Source: UBA4736 sp002404015 (GTDB lineage Bacteria; Chloroflexota; Dormibacteria; Dormibacterales; Dormibacteraceae). From it: 64,000 nt of DNA. The position numbers were made by a program, and so were the translations under genes. Positions 1 to 6,813 of the stretch are shown in pieces. A model generated the notes under the pieces. The model searched no databases and was not told the origin of the DNA. It saw only the letters and a list, made by a program, of their open reading frames with translations. The stretch spans positions 1 to 64,000 of the forward strand of contig DAIOCN010000015.1 of the NCBI GenBank assembly GCA_036747295.1, written 5' to 3'. How positions within the stretch are numbered: the first letter of the stretch is position 1; every line of letters starts with the position of its first letter.

Positions 1-20
1 CCTTGGCACCACGTCGACGA

Positions 21-141
21 CGGGGGAAGAACCTCGCGGTTCCTCCCCCGGACCCACTTCCCTTTTGGAGTGGGCTCCTTGTCGGCGTGATTGGAAGAGG
101 GACTCAAGCGGCCCGGCAGAGCCGGGCCTTGGCACCGCGTC
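21..141 (-). repeat. Hairpin-rich repeat, copy A (inverted relative to copy B)
   Basis: The reverse complement of this stretch matches 1509-1631 over about 120 bases with scattered differences. It holds two strong stem-loops: one around 21-51 (GGGGGAAGAACC pairing with GGTTCCTCCCCC) and a perfect 8 bp stem near 111-129 (GGCCCGGC, loop AGA, GCCGGGCC). The 16 bases at 1-16 nearly repeat those at 127-142, so the unit may continue as a tandem array beyond the left edge. It codes for nothing I recognise. It resembles a REP-like or small non-autonomous element, but no transposase is nearby. Confidence 0.7.
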
Positions 142-151
142 GTGGATCCAG

Positions 152-210
152 TAGGAGGCTGCCTCGAAGGGTCGCTTTCCGTCGGGGCGGTTTCATTCGG
201 CCGCCTCCTA
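152..210 (+). promoter_or_regulatory. Leader stem-loop before threonine dehydratase
   Basis: TAGGAGGC at 152-159 is a perfect 8-base inverted repeat of GCCTCCTA at 203-210. The stem closes just before the TTG start at 217 and buries the only strong Shine-Dalgarno-like sequence (AGGAGG) in the leader. It could control translation of the dehydratase gene, but I see no T-box or known riboswitch motif. Confidence 0.35.
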
Positions 211-216
211 TGATGT

Positions 217-1200
217 TTGCACTTGAAGGACGTGGACACGGTCACCGTGCGGCCGGAGGCCGTCGATCTCGCAGCCGGCGACCTCCGGCCTTACCTGACA
301 CCAACGCCGCTGCAGTACTCGCGAGCTTTCACCGCTAAGGCGGGCTGCCACGTCCACATCAAGCTCGAGTCGGTCCAGCCGATCCGCGCGTTCAAGGTGA
401 GGGGCGCCCTCAACAAGCTGGTTCGCATGAGTCCTGAGGAACGCGCGCGCGGCGTGATCACCGCCAGCGCCGGCAATCACGGCCAGGGCGTCGCCTACGC
501 GGCCGCCGTTTTCAAGGTCCCGGCCATGGTCTACGTGCCTGAGAACGCCAACGAGCTGAAGGTGGAGGCCATCAAGCGGCTGGGCGCCCGCGTGGTCCCG
601 GCCGGGCGCAGCTACAACGAAGCCCAGGTGGAAGCGGTGCGGGCCCAGGCCGAGAGCGGCGCCACGTTCGTCCACGCCTTCGACGACCCCGACGTGATCG
701 CCGGCCAGGGCACCATCGCGGTCGAGCTGCTCGAGCAGCTCGAGGACTTCGACACGGTGCTGGTTCCCGTCGGCGGCGGTGGCCTGATCGCGGGCATCGC
801 CGTGTACCTGAAGGCGCGCCGGCCAGGGGTCCGGGTGATCGGCGTCGAGCCGGCCGGCGCCAACGGTCTCATCCGCTCCCTGGCCGCGGGTCGGGTGGTC
901 GCCCTGGACCGGGTCGAGACGATGGCCGACGGCCTGGCCGCCAGCGGGCCGGGCCGGCTCAACTTCGAGATCGCGCGCCGCAACGTGGACGCCATGATCG
1001 AGGTCCAGGAGGCCGAGATGCTGCGCGCCATCCGCCTCTACTTCGAGTGGGAGCACCTGCTCGCCGAGCCGGCCGGGGCGGCGGCGTTGGCGGGCCTGCT
1101 CTATCACCACTCGGCGGCGCCCAACGAGCGGGTCGTGGTGCTCCTGTCGGGCGCCAATGTCACCGACGACGTGATGGTTCGGGCGCTCCGCTCGCGCTAA
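217..1200 (+). CDS. ilvA: Threonine ammonia-lyase (threonine dehydratase), PLP-dependent
   Basis: This fold-type II PLP enzyme deaminates threonine (and probably serine) to 2-oxobutyrate, the entry step to isoleucine or a catabolic step. The lysine that binds PLP is K60 in AFKVRGA. SAGNHGQG follows at 84-91, and the glycine loop PVGGGG that holds the cofactor phosphate comes later. At 327 residues it is the short form without the C-terminal ACT domains of biosynthetic IlvA. A separate ACT-like protein follows 42 bases downstream and may do that job. The frame opens at a TGA at 211, so TTG 217 is the earliest start; GTG 232 or 247 are alternatives, and none has a good ribosome site. Confidence 0.88.
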   Translation: MHLKDVDTVTVRPEAVDLAAGDLRPYLTPTPLQYSRAFTAKAGCHVHIKLESVQPIRAFKVRGALNKLVRMSPEERARGVITASAGNHGQGVAYAAAVFKVPAMVYVPENANELKVEAIKRLGARVVPAGRSYNEAQVEAVRAQAESGATFVHAFDDPDVIAGQGTIAVELLEQLEDFDTVLVPVGGGGLIAGIAVYLKARRPGVRVIGVEPAGANGLIRSLAAGRVVALDRVETMADGLAASGPGRLNFEIARRNVDAMIEVQEAEMLRAIRLYFEWEHLLAEPAGAAALAGLLYHHSAAPNERVVVLLSGANVTDDVMVRALRSR

Positions 1201-1242
1201 TCTGATTCCCGACTCAGTTCGGCAACTACGGGGGTAGCTCAA

Positions 1243-1470
1243 TTGAAGGCGTACGTTTTGATCAACGCATCGCCGGGCAGGGCCCTGGAGGTCGCCAGGA
1301 AGATCCAGAGCCAGGCCGGCATCACGGCGGCCGACGCCATCACGGGCGAGTACGACGTGATCGCGGTCTGCGAGGCCGCGGACGTCAACGCGATCGGTCA
1401 GCTGATCGTCGACAAGATCCAGAAGATAGACGGCGTCTTCAAGACGATCACCTGCCTCGTAGTCACTTAG
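1243..1470 (+). CDS. Stand-alone Lrp/AsnC ligand-binding (RAM/ACT-like) protein
   Basis: This 75-residue protein is only the C-terminal effector domain of Lrp/AsnC regulators, with no DNA-binding helix-turn-helix. The pattern is typical: AYVLINASPG, then GEYDVIAVCEA, then a closing IDGVFKTITCLVV strand. Such domains bind amino acids and assemble into rings. It lies 42 bases after the dehydratase on the same strand, so it probably acts as a free allosteric subunit or amino-acid sensor for that enzyme (inference from position). The start is TTG at 1243 with a GGGGG tract about 10 bases upstream. Confidence 0.82.
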   Translation: MKAYVLINASPGRALEVARKIQSQAGITAADAITGEYDVIAVCEAADVNAIGQLIVDKIQKIDGVFKTITCLVVT

Positions 1471-1508
1471 ACAAAGACCGTGCCGACACATTCAGCTCCT
1501 GTGTCTGA

Positions 1509-1631
1509 GACGCGGTGCCAAGGCCCGGCTCCGCCGGGCCGTTTGAGTCCGTCTTCCAAGCCAAATCGACAACGAGCCCACTCCAAAGGGAGGTAGGGTC
1601 CGGGGGAGGAACCGCGAGGTTCTTCCCCCGG
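1509..1631 (+). repeat. Hairpin-rich repeat, copy B
   Basis: This is the inverted partner of the stretch at 21-141. It carries the same two stem-loops: GGCCCGGC/GCCGGGCC near its left end and GGAGGAACC/GGTTCTTCC near its right end. The two copies face each other around the threonine dehydratase and AsnC-domain genes. It may also terminate transcription from both sides, since the leftward gene at 1636 ends next to it. Confidence 0.7.
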
Positions 1632-1635
1632 CGTT

Positions 1636-2499
1636 CTAGACGGAGGTCGGGACCCTCAGCAGTGCGCCCAGGTCGGCCAGCTCGGCGAACTCGCCGATCT
1701 TGGGCGACCAGGTCAGCTCGCGGCGGCTGTGGCCGTCGTCAAGCAACAGCGGCTTGGCCACCAGGTCCACGGCAAACATGCTCGGCCAGCACTCGCTGTC
1801 GAATGCCGACTTCAGCTCGTTGAGGGTCGCCGTCACGTAGGCCAGGTCGTAGGGGACGTCGGCGACCCGGAGCGGCACCTTTGCCGCAGCGCCGGCCGCC
1901 GCCAGCAGGTCGCGCCAGCAGGCGTCGAAGCCGCCCGCCAGGTACACGCCGCCCGGCCTGCCCCGCAGCGCCGCCGCCACCAGTGCCCGGCCCAGGTCGG
2001 GGCCGGAGATGAACGTGCGTGGCCCGCGCCCTCCGCCGGGGAGCCGGAGCCGGCCGCTGGCAAGGCGGGACAACCAGGCCCCCGCCAGCGATTCGCCAGG
2101 GCCGAAAGGCTGAGCCGCGCGCACCACGACAACCTCGATGCCCGGGGCGGCTCGGATCCATTCCTCGTCGCGGGCCTTCAGGCGCTCGTAGGTGTGGACC
2201 GGGCGCAGCGGGCTGGACTCGTTCAGGCGTCCGCCCTGGTCAGGTCCATATGCCAGGGCGGATGAGAGCACCACCAGCCGGCGCACGCCGGCCTCTCGCG
2301 CCGCTCCGACCGCGCCCGCCAGCCTCGGATCGGGCGGAAGCCGCAGCCGCAGCCGCGTCAGCGGCGGATGGATCTCCCGGCAGTCGATGATAGCGTCGGT
2401 GCCAACGAACCCGGAAACGTCCTCTTGGCCCATGTCGCAGAGCGCCGTCACCGTGTGGCGGCCGGCGAACGTGTCGGCGCCCAGTACGTGAATCTTCAT
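1636..2499 (-). CDS. NAD(P)-dependent sugar epimerase/dehydratase-like protein
   Basis: This is an extended short-chain dehydrogenase of 287 residues. It opens with a Rossmann-like MKIHVLGADTFAG strand and loop. The second strand ends in DCREIH, and the active-site elements VLSSALAYG and YERLK give the S and YxxxK pattern. The glycine motif is not the usual GxxGxxG, so cofactor preference is unclear. It is the last gene of a leftward run (diacylglycerol-kinase-like, hydrolase, acyltransferase, this one), 17 bases after the acyltransferase, so a role in modifying a lipid head group or sugar is plausible. The exact substrate cannot be told. Confidence 0.75.
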   Translation of the reverse strand: MKIHVLGADTFAGRHTVTALCDMGQEDVSGFVGTDAIIDCREIHPPLTRLRLRLPPDPRLAGAVGAAREAGVRRLVVLSSALAYGPDQGGRLNESSPLRPVHTYERLKARDEEWIRAAPGIEVVVVRAAQPFGPGESLAGAWLSRLASGRLRLPGGGRGPRTFISGPDLGRALVAAALRGRPGGVYLAGGFDACWRDLLAAAGAAAKVPLRVADVPYDLAYVTATLNELKSAFDSECWPSMFAVDLVAKPLLLDDGHSRRELTWSPKIGEFAELADLGALLRVPTSV

Positions 2500-2516
2500 A
2501 TGCCGGTCAGCGGATT

Positions 2517-3365
2517 CTAGGTTTCGCCCGCTCCCTTGTCTTGGCGGCGTCCGCCGAGCAGCCGGCGCAGCCCGCGTCGAAGCCTCCCCGGGACCCGCTC
2601 CCCATCCTCAGACGCGTCTCCGTCGAAGGCCCGCAGGATCGAGCTCCGGACGTTCTCCACGACCCGCCGCACCCGCCGGTCGAGCTCCCACCACGCCGGC
2701 GGGTCGGGGAGGATCGGGGGCCCGATCGACACCTCGACGCGGCTGAAAGGCCGCAGCCGGTCGAGGCCGCTGAGGGCGACCGGGCAGATGGGGACGCCGG
2801 CCTGGAGGGCAAAATGGGCCACCCCCTTCTTCAGCGGCCGCAGCCGGCGGCCGCGCGAGTAACGGCCCTCGGGGAAGATCAGCACCACCCCGCGCCGCGA
2901 GAGGATCTGGTACACGGTCGCCACCCCTCGTTCGTCCAGCTCGCCCTGGCTGGGCATGATCGGGAAGACGCCGAAGCGGCGCACCAGCCAGCGCTTCCAG
3001 CTCCGGTTGAACACCGTGTCCCGGCGGGCCATCGTGTAGACCATCGGCAGCTTCGGAAAGGCCGCGACTATGAATAGGGTGTCGTACCAGGCCTGGTGGT
3101 TGCTGGCGATGATGTAGGGCGGTTCGGGCACGTTCTCCAGGCCCTCGACAGTGAAGCGGAAGAGCAAGCGCACCAGGAAGCGCAGGAGCGCGGCGACCAC
3201 CCGGTAGAACCGGGGCGGCCGGAAGGGATCCGGGTGGACGAGCGGGTCCCAGTCCAGCCCGACGCCGGGCGCGACCGCCTGGCGGTACTCTCTGCCCGCC
3301 ACATCCGGCTCGAACCGGGACGGCTCAGTCGTCGATGAAGTTCCCGAGGACCCGGTTGAACTCAT
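2517..3365 (-). CDS. Lysophospholipid acyltransferase (PlsC family)
   Basis: It is a 1-acylglycerol-3-phosphate acyltransferase-type enzyme that puts the second acyl chain on a glycerolipid at the membrane. The catalytic block NHQAWYD (H90, D95) and the substrate block FPEGRYSRG (from residue 164) are both present. A hydrophobic stretch at about 53-71 would anchor it. The N-terminus is Ser/Thr-rich and the C-terminus strongly basic. Its start overlaps the end of the upstream alpha/beta hydrolase by 41 bases, so a later start is possible. It belongs to the leftward lipid operon 5060 to 1636. Confidence 0.9.
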   Translation of the reverse strand: MSSTGSSGTSSTTEPSRFEPDVAGREYRQAVAPGVGLDWDPLVHPDPFRPPRFYRVVAALLRFLVRLLFRFTVEGLENVPEPPYIIASNHQAWYDTLFIVAAFPKLPMVYTMARRDTVFNRSWKRWLVRRFGVFPIMPSQGELDERGVATVYQILSRRGVVLIFPEGRYSRGRRLRPLKKGVAHFALQAGVPICPVALSGLDRLRPFSRVEVSIGPPILPDPPAWWELDRRVRRVVENVRSSILRAFDGDASEDGERVPGRLRRGLRRLLGGRRQDKGAGET

Positions 3366-4212
3366 CCGGCCGTTCCGTCTGCGGCGTGTGCCCTGCCCCT
3401 TCGATCACCGCCAGCCGGGAGCCAGGCAGGCTCGCGTGCGCCCGCGTCGCGTGCTCCAACGGGAAGAGCGGGTCGTCGGCGCCCCAGATGAAGAGGGTCG
3501 GCACCTTGATCCGGGGGAGGCGGGGGGACAGGTCGTGCGCCCCCAGGAGCGCGTTGGGATGGACCAGGGAGCGGATCGTGCCCAGGTAAGCATCCGCGTA
3601 GCCTTCCGCCGAGTACATCTCCCGCATATCGTCGAGGTAGCTGTCGTCCATCGTCCGCTCGAGGTCGCTCGAGGCGCCCACGTAGCGCCCCGCCACGCGC
3701 CGGATGACCGCCGCCGGAGCGGCGTCGAGCGCGGTCCTGGCAACCCGCATCAGGGCCTCGCCGATCTTCGGCAGTGTGACCAGGCCGTAGACGAGCTGGA
3801 CCTGGGGGCGGCCCAGGCCGAGCGCATTCACCAGCACCAGGCGGCTCACCCGACGTGGGAACTCGAGCGCCAGCTCGAGCGCGATCCTGCCCCCCAGCGA
3901 GGTCCCGACGACTATCGCCGAGGCCAGCCCGACCCTGTCCATGTAGCGATCGATCGTGCGCGCGAAATAGGGGATTCCGTAGCGGGCTCGGGGCTTTTCG
4001 CTGCGGCCGAAGCCTGGCAGGTCGGGAGCGAAGATCCGATGGCGGCGGGCCAGCGCCGGGAGGTTGAACCGCCACTCGATGTAGCCGGACGAACCGAGGC
4101 CGTGGATCAGAAGCACCGGCGGGCGGCCGCGGCCGCCGTACGTGTGGTGGATGCGCAGCCTCCCCACCTGCACGAAGCCCGAGTGCAGGCGGGAGGCGCC
4201 CTGCCTGGTCAC
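3325..4212 (-). CDS. Alpha/beta hydrolase
   Basis: A 295-residue alpha/beta-hydrolase-fold enzyme. The oxyanion-hole motif is HGLGSSGY, the nucleophile elbow GTSLGG, the acid is in WGADDPLF, and the histidine is in GAGHTPQ. The sequence resembles the broad esterase/lipase/C-C hydrolase group, so the substrate is not predictable. Because it sits between a lipid kinase-like gene (4-base ATGA overlap) and a PlsC acyltransferase, a lipid or ester substrate is likely (inference). Confidence 0.88.
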   Translation of the reverse strand: MTRQGASRLHSGFVQVGRLRIHHTYGGRGRPPVLLIHGLGSSGYIEWRFNLPALARRHRIFAPDLPGFGRSEKPRARYGIPYFARTIDRYMDRVGLASAIVVGTSLGGRIALELALEFPRRVSRLVLVNALGLGRPQVQLVYGLVTLPKIGEALMRVARTALDAAPAAVIRRVAGRYVGASSDLERTMDDSYLDDMREMYSAEGYADAYLGTIRSLVHPNALLGAHDLSPRLPRIKVPTLFIWGADDPLFPLEHATRAHASLPGSRLAVIEGAGHTPQTERPDEFNRVLGNFIDD

Positions 4213-5060
4213 CTGGGGCCGAGTATGACGTGGAGCGCCCCGACCTCCGCTGTGACGGTGGCCGGGGTCCTGCCGGCCTTCGCGTTGTCCGCATACACGG
4301 CGGCTCGAGGCCGCGTCGTGACCTCGAGCTGGCGGAATCGGAACACCGCATCCGCTGACTCGACATGCTTCTGCAGGACCGACGAGGCGAGGATCCGACC
4401 CACGATGTCCGTCGGCGAAGAGCCCGCGTGCACCGAGAGCTCGAGGAACGGGTCCTCGGGCGTCTTGGCCGCGATCGGCATCTGGGCGCCGGTGGACGGG
4501 GTGTTGGCGAATACCAGCGACATGGCGTCGCCCTCGCCGTCCAGGTCTCCCGAGAGCTGGTAGTGGAACGGCCTGGCTCCCGTGACGGCCCGAAGGCGCT
4601 CGCGGAGGTGGCCGAAGGCCCGGTCCTTGGCCGCCTCGCCAAGCGAGATCGCCTCGCCGAAGAGGCCGACAGCGGCGACCTCGAGGAAAGGGATTCCGTT
4701 CACCCGCCCCATCGTGATCGGCCGCGGCCTGCCCTTCCTGATCACGTCGATGGCCGCACCCAACTCAGTCGGGAGGCCCAGGGACCGGGCGAAGTTGTTG
4801 TAAGTGCCGAGGGATAGGATCCCCAGCGGGTGGTCGGTGTCGACCAGCTCGCGGGCCACGAAGCCGATCGTGCCGTCACCGCCTGCCACGACCACCCGGG
4901 CGCCCTTGGGGATGTTCTTCAGGAAGCCCCTTCTGCCCTTGAAGACCAGGACGGCATGGTCGCCGAAGGCCTCGCGCAGGCGCGCCTCGGTCTTCGGGTT
5001 CATGCTTCCAGCGCCCGGGCTCAGGACCAGGACGCCCCTGGCGGTGGCGGCCTGGGTCAC
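4209..5060 (-). CDS. Diacylglycerol kinase-like lipid kinase
   Basis: It carries the DAGK catalytic domain: GGDGT at 60-64 for nucleotide binding, then LSLGTYNNFARSL, a conserved block of YegS/DgkB-type lipid kinases. The 283-residue length suits a single catalytic domain plus the beta-sandwich C-domain. It would phosphorylate a lipid at the inner membrane face. It is first in a leftward operon with a hydrolase, a PlsC acyltransferase and an epimerase. Its start is only 11 bases from the divergent PAP2 phosphatase gene, so the two promoters must overlap the opposing coding regions. Confidence 0.88.
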   Translation of the reverse strand: MTQAATARGVLVLSPGAGSMNPKTEARLREAFGDHAVLVFKGRRGFLKNIPKGARVVVAGGDGTIGFVARELVDTDHPLGILSLGTYNNFARSLGLPTELGAAIDVIRKGRPRPITMGRVNGIPFLEVAAVGLFGEAISLGEAAKDRAFGHLRERLRAVTGARPFHYQLSGDLDGEGDAMSLVFANTPSTGAQMPIAAKTPEDPFLELSVHAGSSPTDIVGRILASSVLQKHVESADAVFRFRQLEVTTRPRAAVYADNAKAGRTPATVTAEVGALHVILGPR

Positions 5061-5071
5061 GATTAGATGGT

Positions 5072-5719
5072 ATGCAAAGGCCCAGCCCGGCGCCTATCAG
5101 CCGGCTTCGGGCCGCCGTCCTCGACCGGCTGCCCCGCAAGCGCGAGACCATCGACGCGCGCGCCTTCATGGCCGTCAACAACCTCCCCCACACCCCGTAC
5201 ATGGACGAGCAGATCTCGCTTCTCTCGGACCTGGGCAAGGGGCCGGGCTGGGTGGCCGGCAGCTGCTGGCTGGCGATCCGCGACGGCTCCCGGGGCCGCC
5301 GGGCAGCGCTCGCAGCGGTCGCCGCGATGTTCGGAGCGGTCGGCCTCGTCCAGGGCCCGATCAAGAGCCTGGCTCCGCGCAGGCGGCCATTCGCGACCCG
5401 CCTCGCGATCGTGGTCGGCAAGGAGCCGGTCGACTCCTCATTCCCCTCCGGGCACACGGCGGGCTCGTTCGCCGCGGCGACCGCCCTGGCCGCCTTCTAT
5501 CCAGAGGACCGGCCCCTGCTCCTCCTGTTCGCGTCTGCCGTCGGGGTCTCCCGGGTCTACCTCGGCCACCATTTCCTGAGCGACGTGCTGATCGGCGCCG
5601 GGCTGGGCGCCCTGATCGGCGGCATGGCGGCGCGGCTCGCCCAACTGGGCTATGTGGAGCCGGGCGAGCGCCTGGGGGCCCGCGCAGCCGCCAGCCGAAC
5701 TCGGCGCGAACGGCGCTGA
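5072..5719 (+). CDS. PAP2-family membrane phosphatase
   Basis: A type 2 phosphatidic acid phosphatase/undecaprenyl-diphosphatase-type enzyme. All three signature motifs are visible in the 215 residues: KSLAPRRRP, FPSGHT, and SRVYLGHHFLSD. Several hydrophobic segments lie between them. It would dephosphorylate lipid phosphates on the outer membrane face. It faces the lipid kinase operon across 11 bases, so opposing kinase and phosphatase activities may be coregulated. The C-terminus is basic and Arg-rich. Confidence 0.9.
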   Translation: MQRPSPAPISRLRAAVLDRLPRKRETIDARAFMAVNNLPHTPYMDEQISLLSDLGKGPGWVAGSCWLAIRDGSRGRRAALAAVAAMFGAVGLVQGPIKSLAPRRRPFATRLAIVVGKEPVDSSFPSGHTAGSFAAATALAAFYPEDRPLLLLFASAVGVSRVYLGHHFLSDVLIGAGLGALIGGMAARLAQLGYVEPGERLGARAAASRTRRERR

Positions 5720-5772
5720 CTCCTTGGAGAATCAGGCAAGAATTAGGCCCAACTGACGTTGTTCAGTGATAA

Positions 5773-5787
5773 GGTGGCTTCGCCACC
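5773..5787 (+). promoter_or_regulatory. Small stem-loop in the pilin leader
   Basis: GGTGGC and GCCACC form a perfect 6 bp stem with a TTC loop, 31 bases before the pilin start. It may stabilise the short pilin mRNA. Nothing else in the 98-base gap 5720-5817 is recognisable apart from the ribosome site. Confidence 0.3.
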
Positions 5788-5817
5788 GGCGTAGTCCTTG
5801 GATTTTCAGGAGGTGTC

Positions 5818-5961
5818 GTGAAACGTCAGTCCGGCCAGGGGATGGTCGAATACGCACTTATTCTTGTTCTTGTCTCGATCGTCGTCATCGTGATTCTGCT
5901 GACGATGGGCCAGCAGATCCAGAACGTCTTCTCGAACATCGTCGCAGCGCTCGGCGCATAA
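5818..5961 (+). CDS. Flp/Fap-type pilin subunit
   Basis: This is a 47-residue Flp pilin. The N-terminus has the class IVb prepilin signature: a glycine (G6) before a mature end whose fifth residue is glutamate (E11), followed by tyrosine. A hydrophobic helix of about 22 residues comes next, and the tail ends in a short polar segment. A prepilin peptidase would cut after G6, and the helix would pack in a Tad-type pilus. It starts at GTG with an excellent AGGAGGT four bases upstream. No tad secretion genes are in this window, so the machinery must be elsewhere. A strong hairpin follows 10 bases after the stop. Confidence 0.88.
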   Translation: MKRQSGQGMVEYALILVLVSIVVIVILLTMGQQIQNVFSNIVAALGA

Positions 5962-5970
5962 AACAGACGC

Positions 5971-5994
5971 GGGGGAAACACACGTGTTTCCCCC
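5971..5994 (+). terminator. Stem-loop after the pilin gene
   Basis: GGGGGAAACA and TGTTTCCCCC form a perfect 10 bp stem with a CACG loop right after the pilin stop. No T-run follows, so it may be an mRNA stabiliser or a factor-assisted terminator rather than a classical one. Confidence 0.6.
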
Positions 5995-6006
5995 ACGAGC
6001 CCCCTT

Positions 6007-6051
6007 CCCGCATGAGTCGTCGTCGGCGTATTTGTGACGAACTCATACGGG
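6007..6051. terminator. Second imperfect stem-loop between convergent genes
   Basis: CCCG-ATGAGT pairs with ACTCAT-CGGG around a long loop, with CGTC/GACG as an inner extension. It lies between the pilin and the leftward S51-like gene. A TCTCTCTTTTTCTT tract follows at 6077-6090. It probably ends transcription arriving from either side. Confidence 0.45.
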
Positions 6052-6088
6052 CGGAGAGCCCGCCCTTACGGCGCCATCTCTCTTTTTC

Positions 6089-6799
6089 TTACGAGTTGAG
6101 GGGGGGTGGCAAGCCCTCGATCACCTGGCGGTTCGCGAAGACGCGCGCTGCGCCGGCTGGGGGGATCAGGGTTACTTTGCCGGCGCCGGCCACAGTCCAG
6201 GCGGCGGTCGCGGGATCCCAGACCGCGGCGGTGCGCTCGTCGGGACCGACCAGGAACAGGCCCGACGGAGGGTCCTGCACCAGCCACTTGTGCCCGAACG
6301 TGTCGTAGTGCGGCAACACGGCGACCGCGGGCACCAGGTTGAGCGCGGGGACCGGGCGCCGAGTGCCATGGCGGGGCCACTTGGCGATCACCAGCGACCA
6401 TTCGCAGAGTGCCATGGCGCCCGCCGAGGAACCGGCCAGCGGAGCTCCCGCCCGCCAGGCCTCGACCATGGCGCTCCACACCGCCGAGCCGCCGAGGACC
6501 CCTGCGACGTGGCCGGGGTCGCCCCCGGTCAGGTACAGGAAACCGGCCTCCGCGGCCCTTGCCGCCAGCTCCTGGGAGTTGGCGTCGGAGCGGCTGAGTA
6601 TGTTCAGCGGCTGCACCTGGAGCCCGAGCTTGGCGAACCAGCGCTGCGCGGTTCGGACGGCCGCCTCGGGGTGCTGGCGCGCGGCCGCGGTGGGCACCAC
6701 GTAGGCCGGCCCGCTGCCCGCTGCGGCCACCAGAAGCCGATCCTGCTCGTCATTGCCGGGGTTGAACTCGTCGCCGCCGTTCAACACGAGCAGCCCCAT
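6089..6799 (-). CDS. Peptidase S51 / class I glutamine-amidotransferase-like protein
   Basis: A 236-residue protein of the aspartyl dipeptidase/cyanophycinase family. The nucleophile elbow GSSAGAM holds the predicted catalytic serine. YLTGGDPGHV and LPHYDTFG are the flanking blocks of S51 enzymes. It would hydrolyse an aspartyl or cyanophycin-like dipeptide in the cytosol; the exact substrate is unknown. It is transcribed away from gltX with 14 bases between the two starts. Confidence 0.8.
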   Translation of the reverse strand: MGLLVLNGGDEFNPGNDEQDRLLVAAAGSGPAYVVPTAAARQHPEAAVRTAQRWFAKLGLQVQPLNILSRSDANSQELAARAAEAGFLYLTGGDPGHVAGVLGGSAVWSAMVEAWRAGAPLAGSSAGAMALCEWSLVIAKWPRHGTRRPVPALNLVPAVAVLPHYDTFGHKWLVQDPPSGLFLVGPDERTAAVWDPATAAWTVAGAGKVTLIPPAGAARVFANRQVIEGLPPPLNS

Positions 6800-6813
6800 C
6801 CCGCCACTAGTAT

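Noticed and set aside
208..1491. Long leftward open frame (about 427 codons) over threonine dehydratase
   Set aside because: It is the antisense shadow of a gene with clear motifs; GC-rich third positions keep the opposite frame open. The same holds for other very long antisense frames (16711-19125, 22023-24776, 29428-33207, 45339-47708).
1509..1631. Riboswitch or T-box for the threonine gene
   Set aside because: It lies downstream of the genes and is an inverted copy of the upstream repeat. No specifier loop or T-box motif is visible.
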